From: Aurelia coerulea
Taxonomy: Eukaryota; Cnidaria; Scyphozoa; Semaeostomeae; Ulmaridae
NCBI GenBank assembly: GCA_039566865.1
Contig: CM076959.1
Coordinates: 10,275,501 to 10,339,500, forward strand
Direction: 5' to 3'
DNA: 64,000 nucleotides
Shown here: positions 51,437 through 63,265 of the stretch, one piece after another
Layout of the letters: each line of letters opens with the position of its first letter
How positions within the stretch are numbered: the first letter of the stretch is position 1
Program-made: the position numbers and the translations under genes
Notes under the pieces: model-generated
The model's database searches: none
What the model was told of the DNA's origin: nothing
The model's input: the letters and a program-made list of their open reading frames with translations, nothing else

Positions 51437-54400
51437 CTTTAGTCTTATTTGGGCTTTACTGCATCGGTTAATTAAAAGTTTATTTTCTCAGAGAAAACGA
51501 AATAAAAGCACAAAAAGTGTCGTTCAACGTACTTTAGTAGCTACAATTTATATTATAAAGAGTATTGCTCTCATCGTTCTTTAAAACTTTAGTTCTACAA
51601 GTTACTTCTTTTGTAGCACTATATTAGTGCTGCAGCAACCATTTTTTGAAACATTACTATAGACATTAGCTTTTTTATTTAGTCTCATTTTGGCTTTACT
51701 GCATAAACAAACATCGATCAATTAAATGTTTCTTTTCTCAAAGAAAACAAACTTAAAACACAAAAAGTGTGGATTGACGTACTTAAGTAGCTACAATTTC
51801 TATTATAAAGGGTAATGCACTCATCGTTCTTAAAAACTTTAGTTCTGCAAGTTTTTCTTTTATAGCACTATATTAGAGCTGCAGCAACCATTCTTTGAAA
51901 CATTACTGTAGACATTAGCTTTTTTATTTAGTCTCATTTTGACTTTGCTGCATAATCAAACATCGATCAATTAAATGTTTCTTTTCTCAAAGAAAACAAA
52001 CTTAAAACACAAAAAGTGTGGATTAACGTACTTAAGTAGCTACATTTTGTATTATAAAGAGTATTGCACTCCTCGTTCTTTAAAACTTTAGTTCTACAAG
52101 TTACTTCTTTTATAGCACTATTTTAGAGCTGCAGCAACCATTCTTTGAAACATTACTATAGATATTAGTTTTTTCTTTAGTCTCATTTTGGCTTTACTGC
52201 ATAAACAAACATCGATCAATAAAATGTTTATTTTCTCAAAGAAAACCAAATAAAAGCACAAATAGTGTCGGTTAACGTACTTTATTAGCTACAATTTCTA
52301 TTACAAAGAGTATTGCAGTCATCGTTCTTTAAAACTTTAGTCCTGCCAGTTACTTCTTTTAAAGAACTATATTAGTAAAGCATCAATCATTCTTTGAAAT
52401 GTTACTATAGACATTAGCTTTTTCATTAGTCTCATTTGGGCTTTACTGCATCAATTAATTAAACGTTTATTTTCTCAAAGAAAACAAAATAAAAGCACAA
52501 AAAGTGTCGTTCAACGATCTTTAGTGGCTACAATTTATATTCTAAAGAGTATTGCATTCATCGTTCTTTAAAACTTTAGTTCTGCAAGTTACTCCTTTTA
52601 TAGCACTTTTATTAGTGCTGCAGCAACCATTCTTGGAATCATTTCTTTAGACATTAGCTTTTTCTTCAGTCTCATTTTGGCTTTACTGCATCAACAAACA
52701 TCGATTAATTAAATGTTTATTTTCTCAATAAAAAAAATAAAAGCACAAAAAGTGTGGATTAACGTACTTTAGTAGCTACATTTTATATTATAAAGAGTAT
52801 TGCACTCATCGTTCTTTAAAACTTTAGTTCTGCAAGTTACTTCTTTTAAAGCACTATATTAGTGCTGCAGCAACCATTCTTTGAAACATTACTATAGACA
52901 TTATTTTTTTCTTTCGTCTCAATTTATATTAAGTGGATCAACAAACATCTATTAATGAAACGTTTTTTTCCAAAAGAAAACAAATATAAACAAAAAAAGT
53001 GTGGAATAACGTATTTTATTAGCTACAATTTCTATTACAAAGAGTATTGCACTCATCGTTCTTTAAAACTTTAGTCCTGCCAGTTACTTCTTTTAAAGCA
53101 CTATATTAGTACTGCAGCAACCTTTATTTGAAACGTTACTATAGACATTAGCTTTTTCTTTAGGCTCATTTTGGCTTTACTGCATAAACAAACATCGATT
53201 AATTAAATATTTATTTTCTAAAAGAAAACAAAATAAAAGCACAAAAAGTGTCGTTCAACGTACTTTAGTAGCTACAATTTCTATTAAAAAGAGTATTGCA
53301 CTCATCGTTCTTCAAAACTTTAGTCCTGCCAGTTTCTTCTTTTAAAGCACTTTATTAGTGCTGCAGCAACCATTCTTGGAAACATTTCTTTAGACATTAG
53401 CTTTTTCTTCAGTCTCATTTTGGCTTTACTGCATAAACAAACATCGATTAATTAAATGTTTATTTTCTCGATAAAAAAAATAAAATCACAAAAAGTGTGG
53501 ATTAACGTACTTTAGTAACTACATTTTGTATTATAAAGAGTATTGCACTCATCGTTCTTTAAAAATTTAGTTCTGCAAGTTACTTCTTTTATAGCACTAT
53601 ATTAGAGCTGCAGCAACCATTCTTTGAAACATTACTATAGACATTACTTTTTTCTTTCGTCTCAATTTATATTTAGTGCATCTACAAACATCAATTAATG
53701 AAACGTTTATTTTCTCAAAGAAAACAAAATAAAAGCACAAGAAGTGTCGTTCAACGTACTTTAGTAGCTACAATTTATATTATAAAGAGTATTGCACTCA
53801 TCGTTCTTTAAAACTTTAGTTCTGCAAGTTACTTCTTTTATAGCACTATATTAGTGCTGCAGCAACCTTTCTTTGAAACATTACTATAGACATTTGGCTT
53901 TTTCTTTAGTCTCATTTTGGCTTTACTGCATAAACAAACATCGATCAATAAAATGTTTATTTTCTCAAAGAAAACAAGATAAAAGCACAAAATGTGTGAA
54001 TTGACGTACTTTAGTAGCTATAATTTGTATTATAAAGAGTATTGCACTCATCGTTCTTTAAAACTTTAGTCCTGCCAGTTACTTCTTTTAAAGGACTATA
54101 TTAGTGCTGCAGCAACCATTCTTTGAAACATTACTATAGACATTAGCTTTTTTATTTAGTCTCATTTTGGCTTTACTGCATAAACAAACATCGATTAATT
54201 AAATGTTTTTTTTCTCAAAGAAAAGAAACTTAAAACACAAAAAGTGTGGATTAACGTACTTAAGTAGCTACAATTTCTATTATAAAGGGTAATACACTCA
54301 TCGTTCTTTAAAACTTTAGTTCTGCAAGTTACTTCTTTTATAGCAATATATTAGTGCTGCAGCAACTATTCTTTGAAACATTACTAGAGACATTAGCTTT

Positions 54401-57400
54401 TTCTTTAGTCTCACTTTTGCTTTACTGCATAAACAAACATCGGTTAATTAAATGTTTATTTTCTTAAAGAAATCAAAATTAAAACACAAAAAGTGTCAAT
54501 TAAAGTACTTTATTGGCTACAATTTCTATTACAAAGAGTATTGCAGTCATCGTTCTTTAAAACGTTAGTCCTACCAGTTACGTCTTTTAAAGGACTATAT
54601 TAGTAAAGCAGCAACCATTCTTTGAAACGTTACTATAGACATTAGCTTTTTCATTAGTCTCATTTGGGCTTTACTGCATCGATTAATTAAAAGTTTATTT
54701 TCTCAAAGAAAACAGAATAAAAGCACAAAATATGTCGTTCAACGTACTTTAGTAGCTACAATTTGTATTATAAAGAGTATTGCACTCATCGTTCTTTAAA
54801 ACTTTAGTTCTGCAAGTGACTTCTTTTATAGCACTATATTAGTGTTGAAGCAACCATTCGTGGAAACATTACTATAGACATTAGCTTTTTCTTTAGTCTC
54901 ATTTTAGCTTTTCTGCATAAACAAACATCGATTAATTAAATGTTTATTTTCTCGAAGAAAACAAAATAAAAGCACAAAAATTGTTGTTCAACTTACTTTA
55001 GTAGCTACAATTTCTATTATAAAGAGTATTGCACTCATCGTTCTTTAAAACTTTAGTCCTGCCAGTTTCTTCTTTTAAAGCACATTATTAGTGCTGCAGC
55101 AACCATTCTTGATAACATTTCTATAGAAATTAATATTTTCTTTAGGCTCATTTTGGCTTTACTGCATTAACAAACATCGATTAATTAAATGTTTATTTTC
55201 TCAAAGAAAACAAAATAAAAGCGCAAAAAGTGTGGATTACCGTACTTTAGTAGCTACAATTTGTATTATAAAGAGTATTGCACTCATCGTTCTTTAAAAC
55301 TTTAGTCCTGCCAGTTACTTCTTTTAAAGCACTATATTAGTACTGCAGCATCCATTCTTTGAAACGTTACAATAAACATTAGCTTTTTCTTTAGTCTTAT
55401 TTGGGCTTTACTGCATCGGTTAATTAAAAGCTTATTTTCTCAGAGAAAAGGAAATAAAAGCACAAAAAGTGTCGTTCAACGTACTTTAGTAGCTACAATT
55501 TATATTATAAAGAGTATTGCTCTCATCGTTCTTTAAAACTTTAGTTCTACAAGTTACTTCTTTTGTAGCACTATATTAGTGCTGCAGCAACCATTCTTTG
55601 AAACATTACAAAAGACATTAGTTTTTTCTTTCGTCTCAATTTATATTTAGTGCATCAACAAACATCGATTAATGAAACGTTTATTTTCCAAAAGAAAACA
55701 AAATATAAACACAAAATGTGTGGATTGACGTACTTCATTAGCTACAATTTCTATTACAAAGAGTATTGCACTCATCGTTCTTTAAAACTTTAGTCCTGCC
55801 AGTTACTTCTTTTATAGCACTATATTAGTGCTGCAGCAACCATTCTTTGAAACATTACAATAGACATTAGCTTTTTCTTTGGTCTCATTTTGGCTTTACT
55901 ACATAAACAAACATCGGTTAATTAAATGTTTATTTTCTCAAAAAAAACAAAATTAAAACACAAAAAGTGTCAATTAAAGTACTTTATTAGCTACAATTTG
56001 TTTTATAAAGAGTATTGCACTCATCCTTCTTTAAAACTTTAGTTCTGCAAGTTACTTCTTTTATAGCACTATATTAGTGCTGCAGCAACCATTCTTTGAA
56101 ACATTACTATAGACATTAGTTTTTTCTTTCGCTTCAATTTATATTTAGTGCATCAACAAACATCAATTAATGAAACGTTTATTTTCCAAACGAAAACAAA
56201 ATGTAGACACAAAAAGTGTGGATTAACGTACTTTATTAGCTACAATTTGTATTTTAAAGAGTATTGCATTCATTGTTCTTTAAAACTTTAGTTCTGCAAG
56301 TTACTTCTTTTATAGCACTATATTAGTGTTGAAGCAACCATTCTTGGAAACATTACTATAGACATTAGCTTTTTCATTAGTCTCATTTAGGCTTTACTGC
56401 ATCGATTAATTAAAAGTTTATTTTCTCAAAGAAAACAAAATAAAAGCATAAAAATTGTTGTTCAACTTACTTTAGTAGCTACAATTTCTATTATAAAGAG
56501 TATTGCACTCTTTATTTAAAACCTTAGTCCTGCCAGTTTCTTCTTTTAAAGCACTTTATTAGTGCTGCAGCAACCATTCTTGATAACATTTCTATAGACA
56601 TTAGCTTTTTCATTAGTCTCATTTTGGCTTTACTGCATAAACAAACATCGATGGATGAAACGTTTATTTTCCAAACGAAAACAAAATGTAAACACAAAAA
56701 GTGTCGATTAACGTACTTTATTAGCTATAATTTCTATTAAAAAGAGTATTGGACTCATCGCTCTTTAAAACTTTAGTCCTGCCAGTTACTTCTTTTAAAG
56801 GACTATATTAGTACTGCAGCAACCATTCTTTGAAACGTTACTATAGACATTAGCTTTTTCTTTAGGCTCATTTTGGCTTTACTGCATCGATTAATTAAAA
56901 GTTTATTTTCTCAAAGAAAACAAAATAAAAGCACAAAAATTGTTGTTCAACTTACTTTAGTAGCTACAATTTCAATTATAAAGAGTATTGCACTCATCGC
57001 TCTTTAAAACTTTAGTCCTGCCAGTTACTTCTTTTAAAGCACTATATTAGTACTGCAGCAACCATTCTTTGAAACGTTACAATAAACATTAGCTTTTTCT
57101 TTAGTCTTATTTGGGCTTTACTGCATCGGTTAATTAAAAGCTTATTTTCTCAGAGAAAAGGAAATAAAAGCACAAAAAGTGTCGTTCAACGTACTTTAGT
57201 AGCTACAATTTATATTATAAAGAGTATTGCACTCATCGTTCTTTAAAACTTTAGTTCTGCAAGTCACTTCTATTATAGCACTATATTAGTGCTGCAGCAA
57301 CCATTCTTGGAAACATTACTATAGACAGTAGCTTTTTCTTTAGGCTCATATTGGCTTTACTGCATAAACAATCATCGATTAATTAAATGTTGATTTTCTC

Positions 57401-58469
57401 AAAGAAAACAAAATAAAAGCACAAAAAGTGTGGATTAACGTACTTTAGTAGCTACAATTTTTATTATAAAGAGTATTGCACTCATCGTTCTTTAAAACTT
57501 TAGTTCTGCAAGTCACTTCTTTTATAGCACTATATTAGTGCTGCAGCAACCATTCTTTGAAACATTACTATAGACATTAGCTTTTTCTTTAGTCTCATTT
57601 TGGCTTTACTACATAAACAAACATCGGTTAATTAAATGTTTATTTTCTCAAAAAAAAAAAAAATTAAAACACAAAAAGTGTCAATTAAAGTACTTTAGTA
57701 GCTACAATTTGTGTTATAAAGAGTATTGCACTCATCCTTCTTTAAAACTTTAGTTCTGCCAGTTACTTCTTTTAAAGCACTATATTAGTGCTGCAGCAAC
57801 CAATCTTTGAAACGTTACTATAGACATTAGCTTTTTCTTTAGTCTCATTTTGGCTTTACTGCATCGATTAATTAAAAGTTTATTTTCTCAAAGAAAACAA
57901 AATAAAAGAACAAAAAGTGTCGTTCAACGTACTTTAGTAGCTATAATTTATATTATAAAGAGTATTGTATCATCGTTCATTAAAACTTTAGTTCTGCAAG
58001 TTACTTCTTTTATAGCACTATATTAGTGCTGCAGCAACTATTCTTGGAAACATTACTATAGACATTAGCTTTTTCTTTCGTCTCATTTTGGCTTTACTGC
58101 ATAAACAAACATAGATTAATTAAATGTTTATATTCTAAAAAAAAACAAAATAAAACACAAAAAGTGTCGTTCAACGTACTTAAGTAGCTACAATTTCTAT
58201 TATAAAGAGTATTGCACTCATCTTTCTTTAAAACTTTAGTCCTGCCAGGTACTTCTTTTAATGCACTATATTAGTGCTGCAGCAACCATTCTTTGAAACA
58301 TTAGTTTTTTCTTTCCTCTCAATTTACATTTAGTGCATAAACAATCATCGATTAATGAAACGTTTATTTTCCAAAAGAAAACAAAATATAAACACAAAAA
58401 GTGTCGTTCAACGTACTTTAGTAGCTACAATTTCTATTATAAAGAGTATTGCACTCATCTTTCCTTAAA
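51437..58469. repeat. Block Y', copy 2 (~7.0 kb)
   Basis: Counterpart of 37323-44082. It keeps the extra monomer at about 51780-52030 (GGGTAATGCACTCATCG, GACTTTGCTGCATAATC) and the 21 bp lost in Y at 43301. After about 58469 the copies part: Y continues into X', whereas Y' continues into the heterogeneous edge. Confidence 0.85.
54841..55012. other. Empty-site monomer for the 3.4-kb insertion
   Basis: This uninterrupted monomer has GTGTTGAAGCAACC and ATTTTAGCTTTTCTGC on the left and CTCGAAGAAAAC plus ATTGTTGTTCAAC on the right. These are the variants found immediately left of 23811 and right of 27235. It shows what the site looked like before insertion: CGATTAATT joined to AAATGTTTATT. Confidence 0.85.
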
Positions 58470-61392
58470 ACTTTAGTCCTGCCAGGTACTTCTTTTAATG
58501 CACTATCTTAGTGCTGCAGCAACCATTCTTGGAAACATTACTATAGACATTAGCTTTTTCTTTCGTCTCATTTTGGCTTTACTGCATAAACAAACATCGA
58601 TTAATGAAATGTTTATTTTCTCAAGGAAAACAAATTTAAACCACAAAAAGTTTTGGTTAACGTACTTTATTAGCTACAATTTATATTAGAAAGACTATTG
58701 CACTAATCGTTCTTTAAAACTTTAGTTTTGCCAGTTACTTCTTTTAAAGCACTATATTAGTGCTGCAGCAACCTATCTTTGAAACATTACAATAGACATT
58801 AGCTTTTTTCTTTTGTCTCATTTTCGCTTTACTGCATCGATTAATTAAAAGTTTATATTCTCAAAGAAGACAAAATAAAAGCACAAAAAGTGTCGTTCAA
58901 CGTACTTTAGTTGCTACAATTTATATTATAAGGAGTATTACACTCATCGTTCTTTAAAACTTTAGTTCTGCAAGTTACTTCTTTTATAGCACTATATTAG
59001 TGCTGCAGCAACCATTCTTTGAAACATTACTATAGACATTAGTTTTTTCTTTCCTCTCAATTTACATTTAGTGCATCAACTATCATCGATTAATGAAACG
59101 TTTATTTTCCAAAAGAAAGCAAAATATAAACACAAAAAGTGTCGTTCAACGTACTTTAGTAGCTACAATTTCTATTATAAAGAGTATTGCACTCATCGTT
59201 CTTTAAAACTTTAGTCCTGCCAGTTTCTTCTTTTAAAGCACTTTATTAGTGCTGCAGCAACCATTCTTGATAACATTTCTATAGACATTAGCTTTTTCTT
59301 TAGTCTCATTTTGGCTTTACTGCATAAACAAACATCGATTAATTAAATGTTCATTTTCTCAAAGAAAATAAAATCTAAGCACAAAAAGTGTGAATTAACG
59401 TACTTTAGTAGCCACAATTTGTATTATAAAGAGTATTGCACTCATCGTTCTTTAAAACTTCAGTTCTGCAAGTTACTTCTTTTATGGCAATATATTAGTG
59501 CTGTAGCAACCCTTCTTTGAAGTATTACCATAGACATTAGCTTTTTTCTTTAGTCTCATTTTGGCTTTACTGCATCGATTAATTAAAAGTTCATTTTCTC
59601 AAAGAAAACAAAATAAAAGCACAAAAAGTGTCGTTCAACGTACTTTAGAAGCTACAATTTATATTATAAAGAGTATTGCACTCATCGTTCTTTTAAACTT
59701 TAGTTCTGCAAGTTACTTCTTTTATAGCACTATTATAGTGCTGCAGCAACCATTCTTTGAAACATTACTAAAGACATTAGTTTTTTCTTTCGTCTCAATT
59801 TATATTTAGTGCATCAACAAACATCGATTAATGAAACGTTTATTTTCCAAAAAAAAACAAATAATAAACACAAAATGTGTGGATTAACGTACTTCATTAA
59901 CCAACAATTCCTATTACAAAGAGTATTGCACTCATCGTTCTTTAAAACTATAGTCCTGCTAGTTACTTCTTTTAAAGCACTATATTAGTGCTGCAGCAAC
60001 CATTCTTGGAAACATTGCTATAGACATTAGCTTTTTCTTTAGTCTCATTTTGGCTTTACTGCATAAACAAACATCGATTAAGTAAATGTTTATTTTCTCA
60101 AAGAAAACATTATAAAAGCACAAAATGTGTGGATTAACGTACTTGAGTAGCTACAATTTCTATTATAAAGAGTATTGCACTCATCGTTCTTCAAAACTTT
60201 AGTTCTGCCAGTTACTTCTTTTAAAGCACTATATTAGTGCTGCAGCAACCATTTTTGGAAACATTACTTTAGACATTTGGCTTTTTCTTTAGTCTCATTT
60301 TGGCTTTACTGCATAAACAAATATCGATTAATTAAATGTTCATTTTCTCAAAGAAAACAAAATAAGAGCACAAAATGTGTGAATTAACGTACTTTAGTAG
60401 CTACAATTTGTATTATAAAGAGTATTGCACTCATCGTTCTTTAAAACTTCAGTTCTGCAAGTTACTTCTTTTATGGCAATATATTAGTGCTGTAGCAACC
60501 CTTCTTTGAAATATTACTATAGACATTAGCTTTTTTCTTTAGTCTCAGTTTGGCTTTAAGGCATAAACAAACATCGATCAATTAAATGTTTATTTTCTCA
60601 AAGAAAACAAAATAAAAGCACAAAAAGTGTGGATTAACGTACTTTAGTAGCTACAATTTGTATTAGAAAGAGTATTGCACTCATCGTTCTTTAAAACTTT
60701 AGTTCTGCCAGTTACTTCTTTTAAAGCACTATCTTAGTGCTGCAGCAACCATTTTTGGAAACATTACTTTAGACATTTGGCTTTTTCTTTAGTCTCATTT
60801 TGGCTTTACTGCATAAACAAACATCGATTAATTAAATGTTTATTTTCTGAAAGAAAACAAAATAAGAGCACAAAATGTGTGAATTAACGTACTTTAGTAG
60901 CTACAATTTCTATTACAAAGAATATTGCACTCATCGCTCTTTAAAACTTTAGTCCTGCCAGTTACTTCTTTTAAAGCACTATATTAGTACTGCAGCAACC
61001 ATTCTTTGAAACGTTACTATAGACATTAGCTTTTTCTTTAGTCTTATTTGGGCTTTACTTCATCGATTAATTAAAAGTTTATTTTCTCAAAGAAAACAAA
61101 ATTAAAGAACAAAAAATGTCGTTCAACGTACTTTAGTAGCTACAATTTATATTATAAAGAGTATTGCACTCATCGTTCTTTAAAACTTTACTTCTGCAAG
61201 TTACTTCTTTTATAGCACTATATTAGTGCTACAGCAACCATTCTTGATAACATTTCTATAGACATTAGCTTTTTCTTTAGTCTCATTTTGGCTTTACTGC
61301 ATAAACAAACATCGATTAATTAAATGTTCATTTTCTCAAAGAAAACAAAATAAGAGCACAAAATGTGTGAATTAACGTACTTTAGTAGCTAC

Positions 61393-61464
61393 AATTTGTA
61401 TTATAAAGAGTATTGCACTCATCGTTCTAATTTCTATTACAAAGAGTATTGCACTCATCGCTCT
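61393..61464. repeat. 36-bp partial monomer duplication
   Basis: AATTTGTATTATAAAG through CATCGTTCT (61393-61428) is followed at once by a variant of the same block (61429-61464, AATTTCTATTACAAAG). The second copy belongs to a different monomer subtype, so this is an out-of-register join between two monomers, not simple slippage. Confidence 0.8.
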
Positions 61465-62239
61465 TTAAAACTTTAGTTCTGCAAGTTACTTCTTTAATAG
61501 CACTAAATTAGTGCTGCAGCAACTTTTCTTTGAAACATTACTATAGACATTAGCTTATTTCTTTAGTCCCATTTTGGCTTTACTGCATCGATTAATTAAG
61601 AGTTCATTTTCTCAAAGAAAACAAAATAAAAGCACAAAAAGTGTCGTTCAACGTTATTTAGAAGCTACAATTTATATTATAAAGAGTATTGCACTCATCG
61701 TTCTTTTAAACTTTAGTTCTGCAAGTTACTTCTTTTATAGCACTATTATAGTGCTGCAGCAACCATTTTTGGAAACATTACTTTAGACATTTGGCTTTTT
61801 CTTTAGTCTCATTTTGGCTTTACTGCATAAACAAACATCGATTAATTAAATGTTCATTTTCTCAAAGAAAACAAAATAAGAGCACAAAATGTGTGAATTA
61901 ACGTACTTTAGTAGCTACAATTTGTATTATAAAGAGTATTGCACTCATCGTTCTTTTAAACTTTAGTTCTGCGAGTTACTTCTTTTATAGCACTATTATA
62001 GTGCTGCAGCAACCATTCTTCGAAACATTACTATAGAACTTAGTTTTTTCTTTCGTCTCAATTTATATTTAGTGCATCAACAAACATCGATTAATGAAAC
62101 GTTTAAATTTCCAAAAAAAAACAAAATATAAACACAAAATGTGTGTATTAACGTACTTCATTAACCAACAATTCCTATTACAAAGAGTATTGCACTCATC
62201 GTTCTTTAAAACTATAGTCCTGCCAGTTACTTCTTTTCA

Positions 62240-62256
62240 AGCACTATATTAGTGCT
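62240..62256. repeat. 17-bp dyad in the monomer
   Basis: AGCACTA-TAT-TAGTGCT has perfect 7-bp arms around a 3-bp centre. The same dyad recurs in many monomers, for example 62489-62505. In some subtypes one arm is altered (TTAGAGCTGC, or GGACTATATTAGTAAAGC). Confidence 0.85.
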
Positions 62257-62356
62257 GCAGCAACCATTCTTGGAAACATTACTATAGACATTAGCTTTTT
62301 CTTTAGTCTCATTTTGGCTTTACTGCATAAACAAACATCGATTAATTAAATGTTTA

Positions 62357-62371
62357 TTTTCTCAAAGAAAA
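62357..62371. repeat. 15-bp dyad in the monomer
   Basis: TTTTCT-CAA-AGAAAA has perfect 6-bp arms. It is preserved in most full monomers, and altered to TTTTCTTAAAGAAAA, which is still dyadic, in others. Confidence 0.8.
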
Positions 62372-62382
62372 CAAAATAAAAG

Positions 62383-62393
62383 CACAAAATGTG
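62383..62393. repeat. 11-bp dyad in the monomer
   Basis: CACA-AAA-TGTG. The more common form is ACACAAAAAGTGT or CACAAAAAGTGTG, with 3-4-bp arms around an A-run. Confidence 0.65.
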
Positions 62394-63265
62394 TGGATTA
62401 ACGTACTTTAGTAGCTACAATTTGTATTATAAAGAGTATTACACTCATCGTTCTTCAAAACTTTAGTTCTGCCAGTTACTTCTTTTAAAGCACTATATTA
62501 GTGCTGCAGCAACCATTTTGGAAACATTACTTTAGACATTTGGCTTTTTCTTTAGTCTCATTTTTGCTTTACTGCATAAACAAACATCGATTAATTAAAT
62601 GTTTATTTTCTCAAAGGGAGCGAAATTAAAACACAAAAAGTGTAGATTAACGTACTTTAGTAGCTACAATTTGTATTATAAAGAGTATTGCACTCATCGT
62701 TCTTTAAAACTTTAGTTCTGCAAGTTACTTCTTTAATAGCACTAAATTAGTGCTGCAGCAACTTTTCTTTGAAACATTACTATAGACATTAGCTTTTTTC
62801 TTTAGTCCCATTTTGGCTTTACTGCATCGATTAATTAAGAGTTCATTTTCTCAAAGAAAACAAAATAAAAGCACAAAAAGTGTCGTCCAACGTACTTTAG
62901 TAGCTACAATTTGTATTATAAAGAGTATTGCACTCATCGTTCTATAAAACTTTAGTTCTGCAAGTTCCTTCTTTAATAGCACTAAATTAGTGCTGCAGCA
63001 ACCTTTCTTTGAAACATTACTATAGACATTAGCTTTTTTCTTTAGTCTCATTTTGGCTTTACTGCATCGATTAATTAAAAGTTCATTTTCTCAAAGAAAA
63101 CAAAATAAGAGCACAAAATGTGTGAATTAACGTACTTTAGTAGCTACAATTTGTATTATAAAGAGTATTGCACTCATCGTTCTTTAAAACTTTAGTTCTG
63201 CCAGTTACTTCTTTTAAAGCACTATATTAGTGCTGCAGCAACCATTTTTGGAAACATTACTTTAG

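Larger units (their letters stand above)
62152..62401. repeat. Representative 250-bp monomer
   Basis: Runs from one CGTACTT to the next. In order it holds a TATTACAAAGAGTATTGCAC block, GTTCTTTAAAAC, the AGCACTATATTAGTGCT dyad, GCAACCATTC, TAGACATTAGC with a pyrimidine tract, GGCTTTACTGCATAAAC, ATCGATTAATTAAATG, a TTTTCT/AGAAAA dyad, and a CACA/TGTG dyad. It is given as a coordinate example; which position is the true monomer start is arbitrary in a tandem array. Confidence 0.85.
27235..63265. repeat. Satellite array, right arm (~249-bp monomers)
   Basis: This is the same satellite family, orientation and register as the left arm, about 145 monomers by length. The left boundary is in phase with the monomer cut at 23811, so the two arms are one array split by an insertion. 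Its layout is a first block Y0, then X, Z, Y, X', X'', a short collapsed stretch and Y', followed by a heterogeneous edge. Monomers lacking AAACAAACAT (about 239 bp) alternate with full ones. The array stops abruptly inside a monomer at TACTTTAG (63265). No gene is evident on either strand. Confidence 0.97.
58470..63265. repeat. Heterogeneous array edge
   Basis: About 19 monomers by length. Neighbours differ from each other and I see no near-identical block of several kilobases. Local echoes occur, for example 59561-59720 with 61574-61733, about 8 monomers (2013 bp) apart. Irregularities are frequent: a 36-bp partial duplication at 61393, CTCAAAGGGAGCG at about 62611, TTCTTTAATAGCACTAAATTAGTG variants, and CATTTTGG with a lost T at 62515. 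This fits the usual picture of older, less homogenised monomers at a satellite boundary. Confidence 0.8.

Noticed and set aside
59561..59809. 82-codon + frame and its 61574-61786 relative
   Set aside because: It spans a monomer junction of satellite; the two copies are an 8-monomer echo in the array edge, not a gene.
1..63265. CRISPR-like array
   Set aside because: The repeats are contiguous 249-bp units without unique spacers and the context is eukaryotic.
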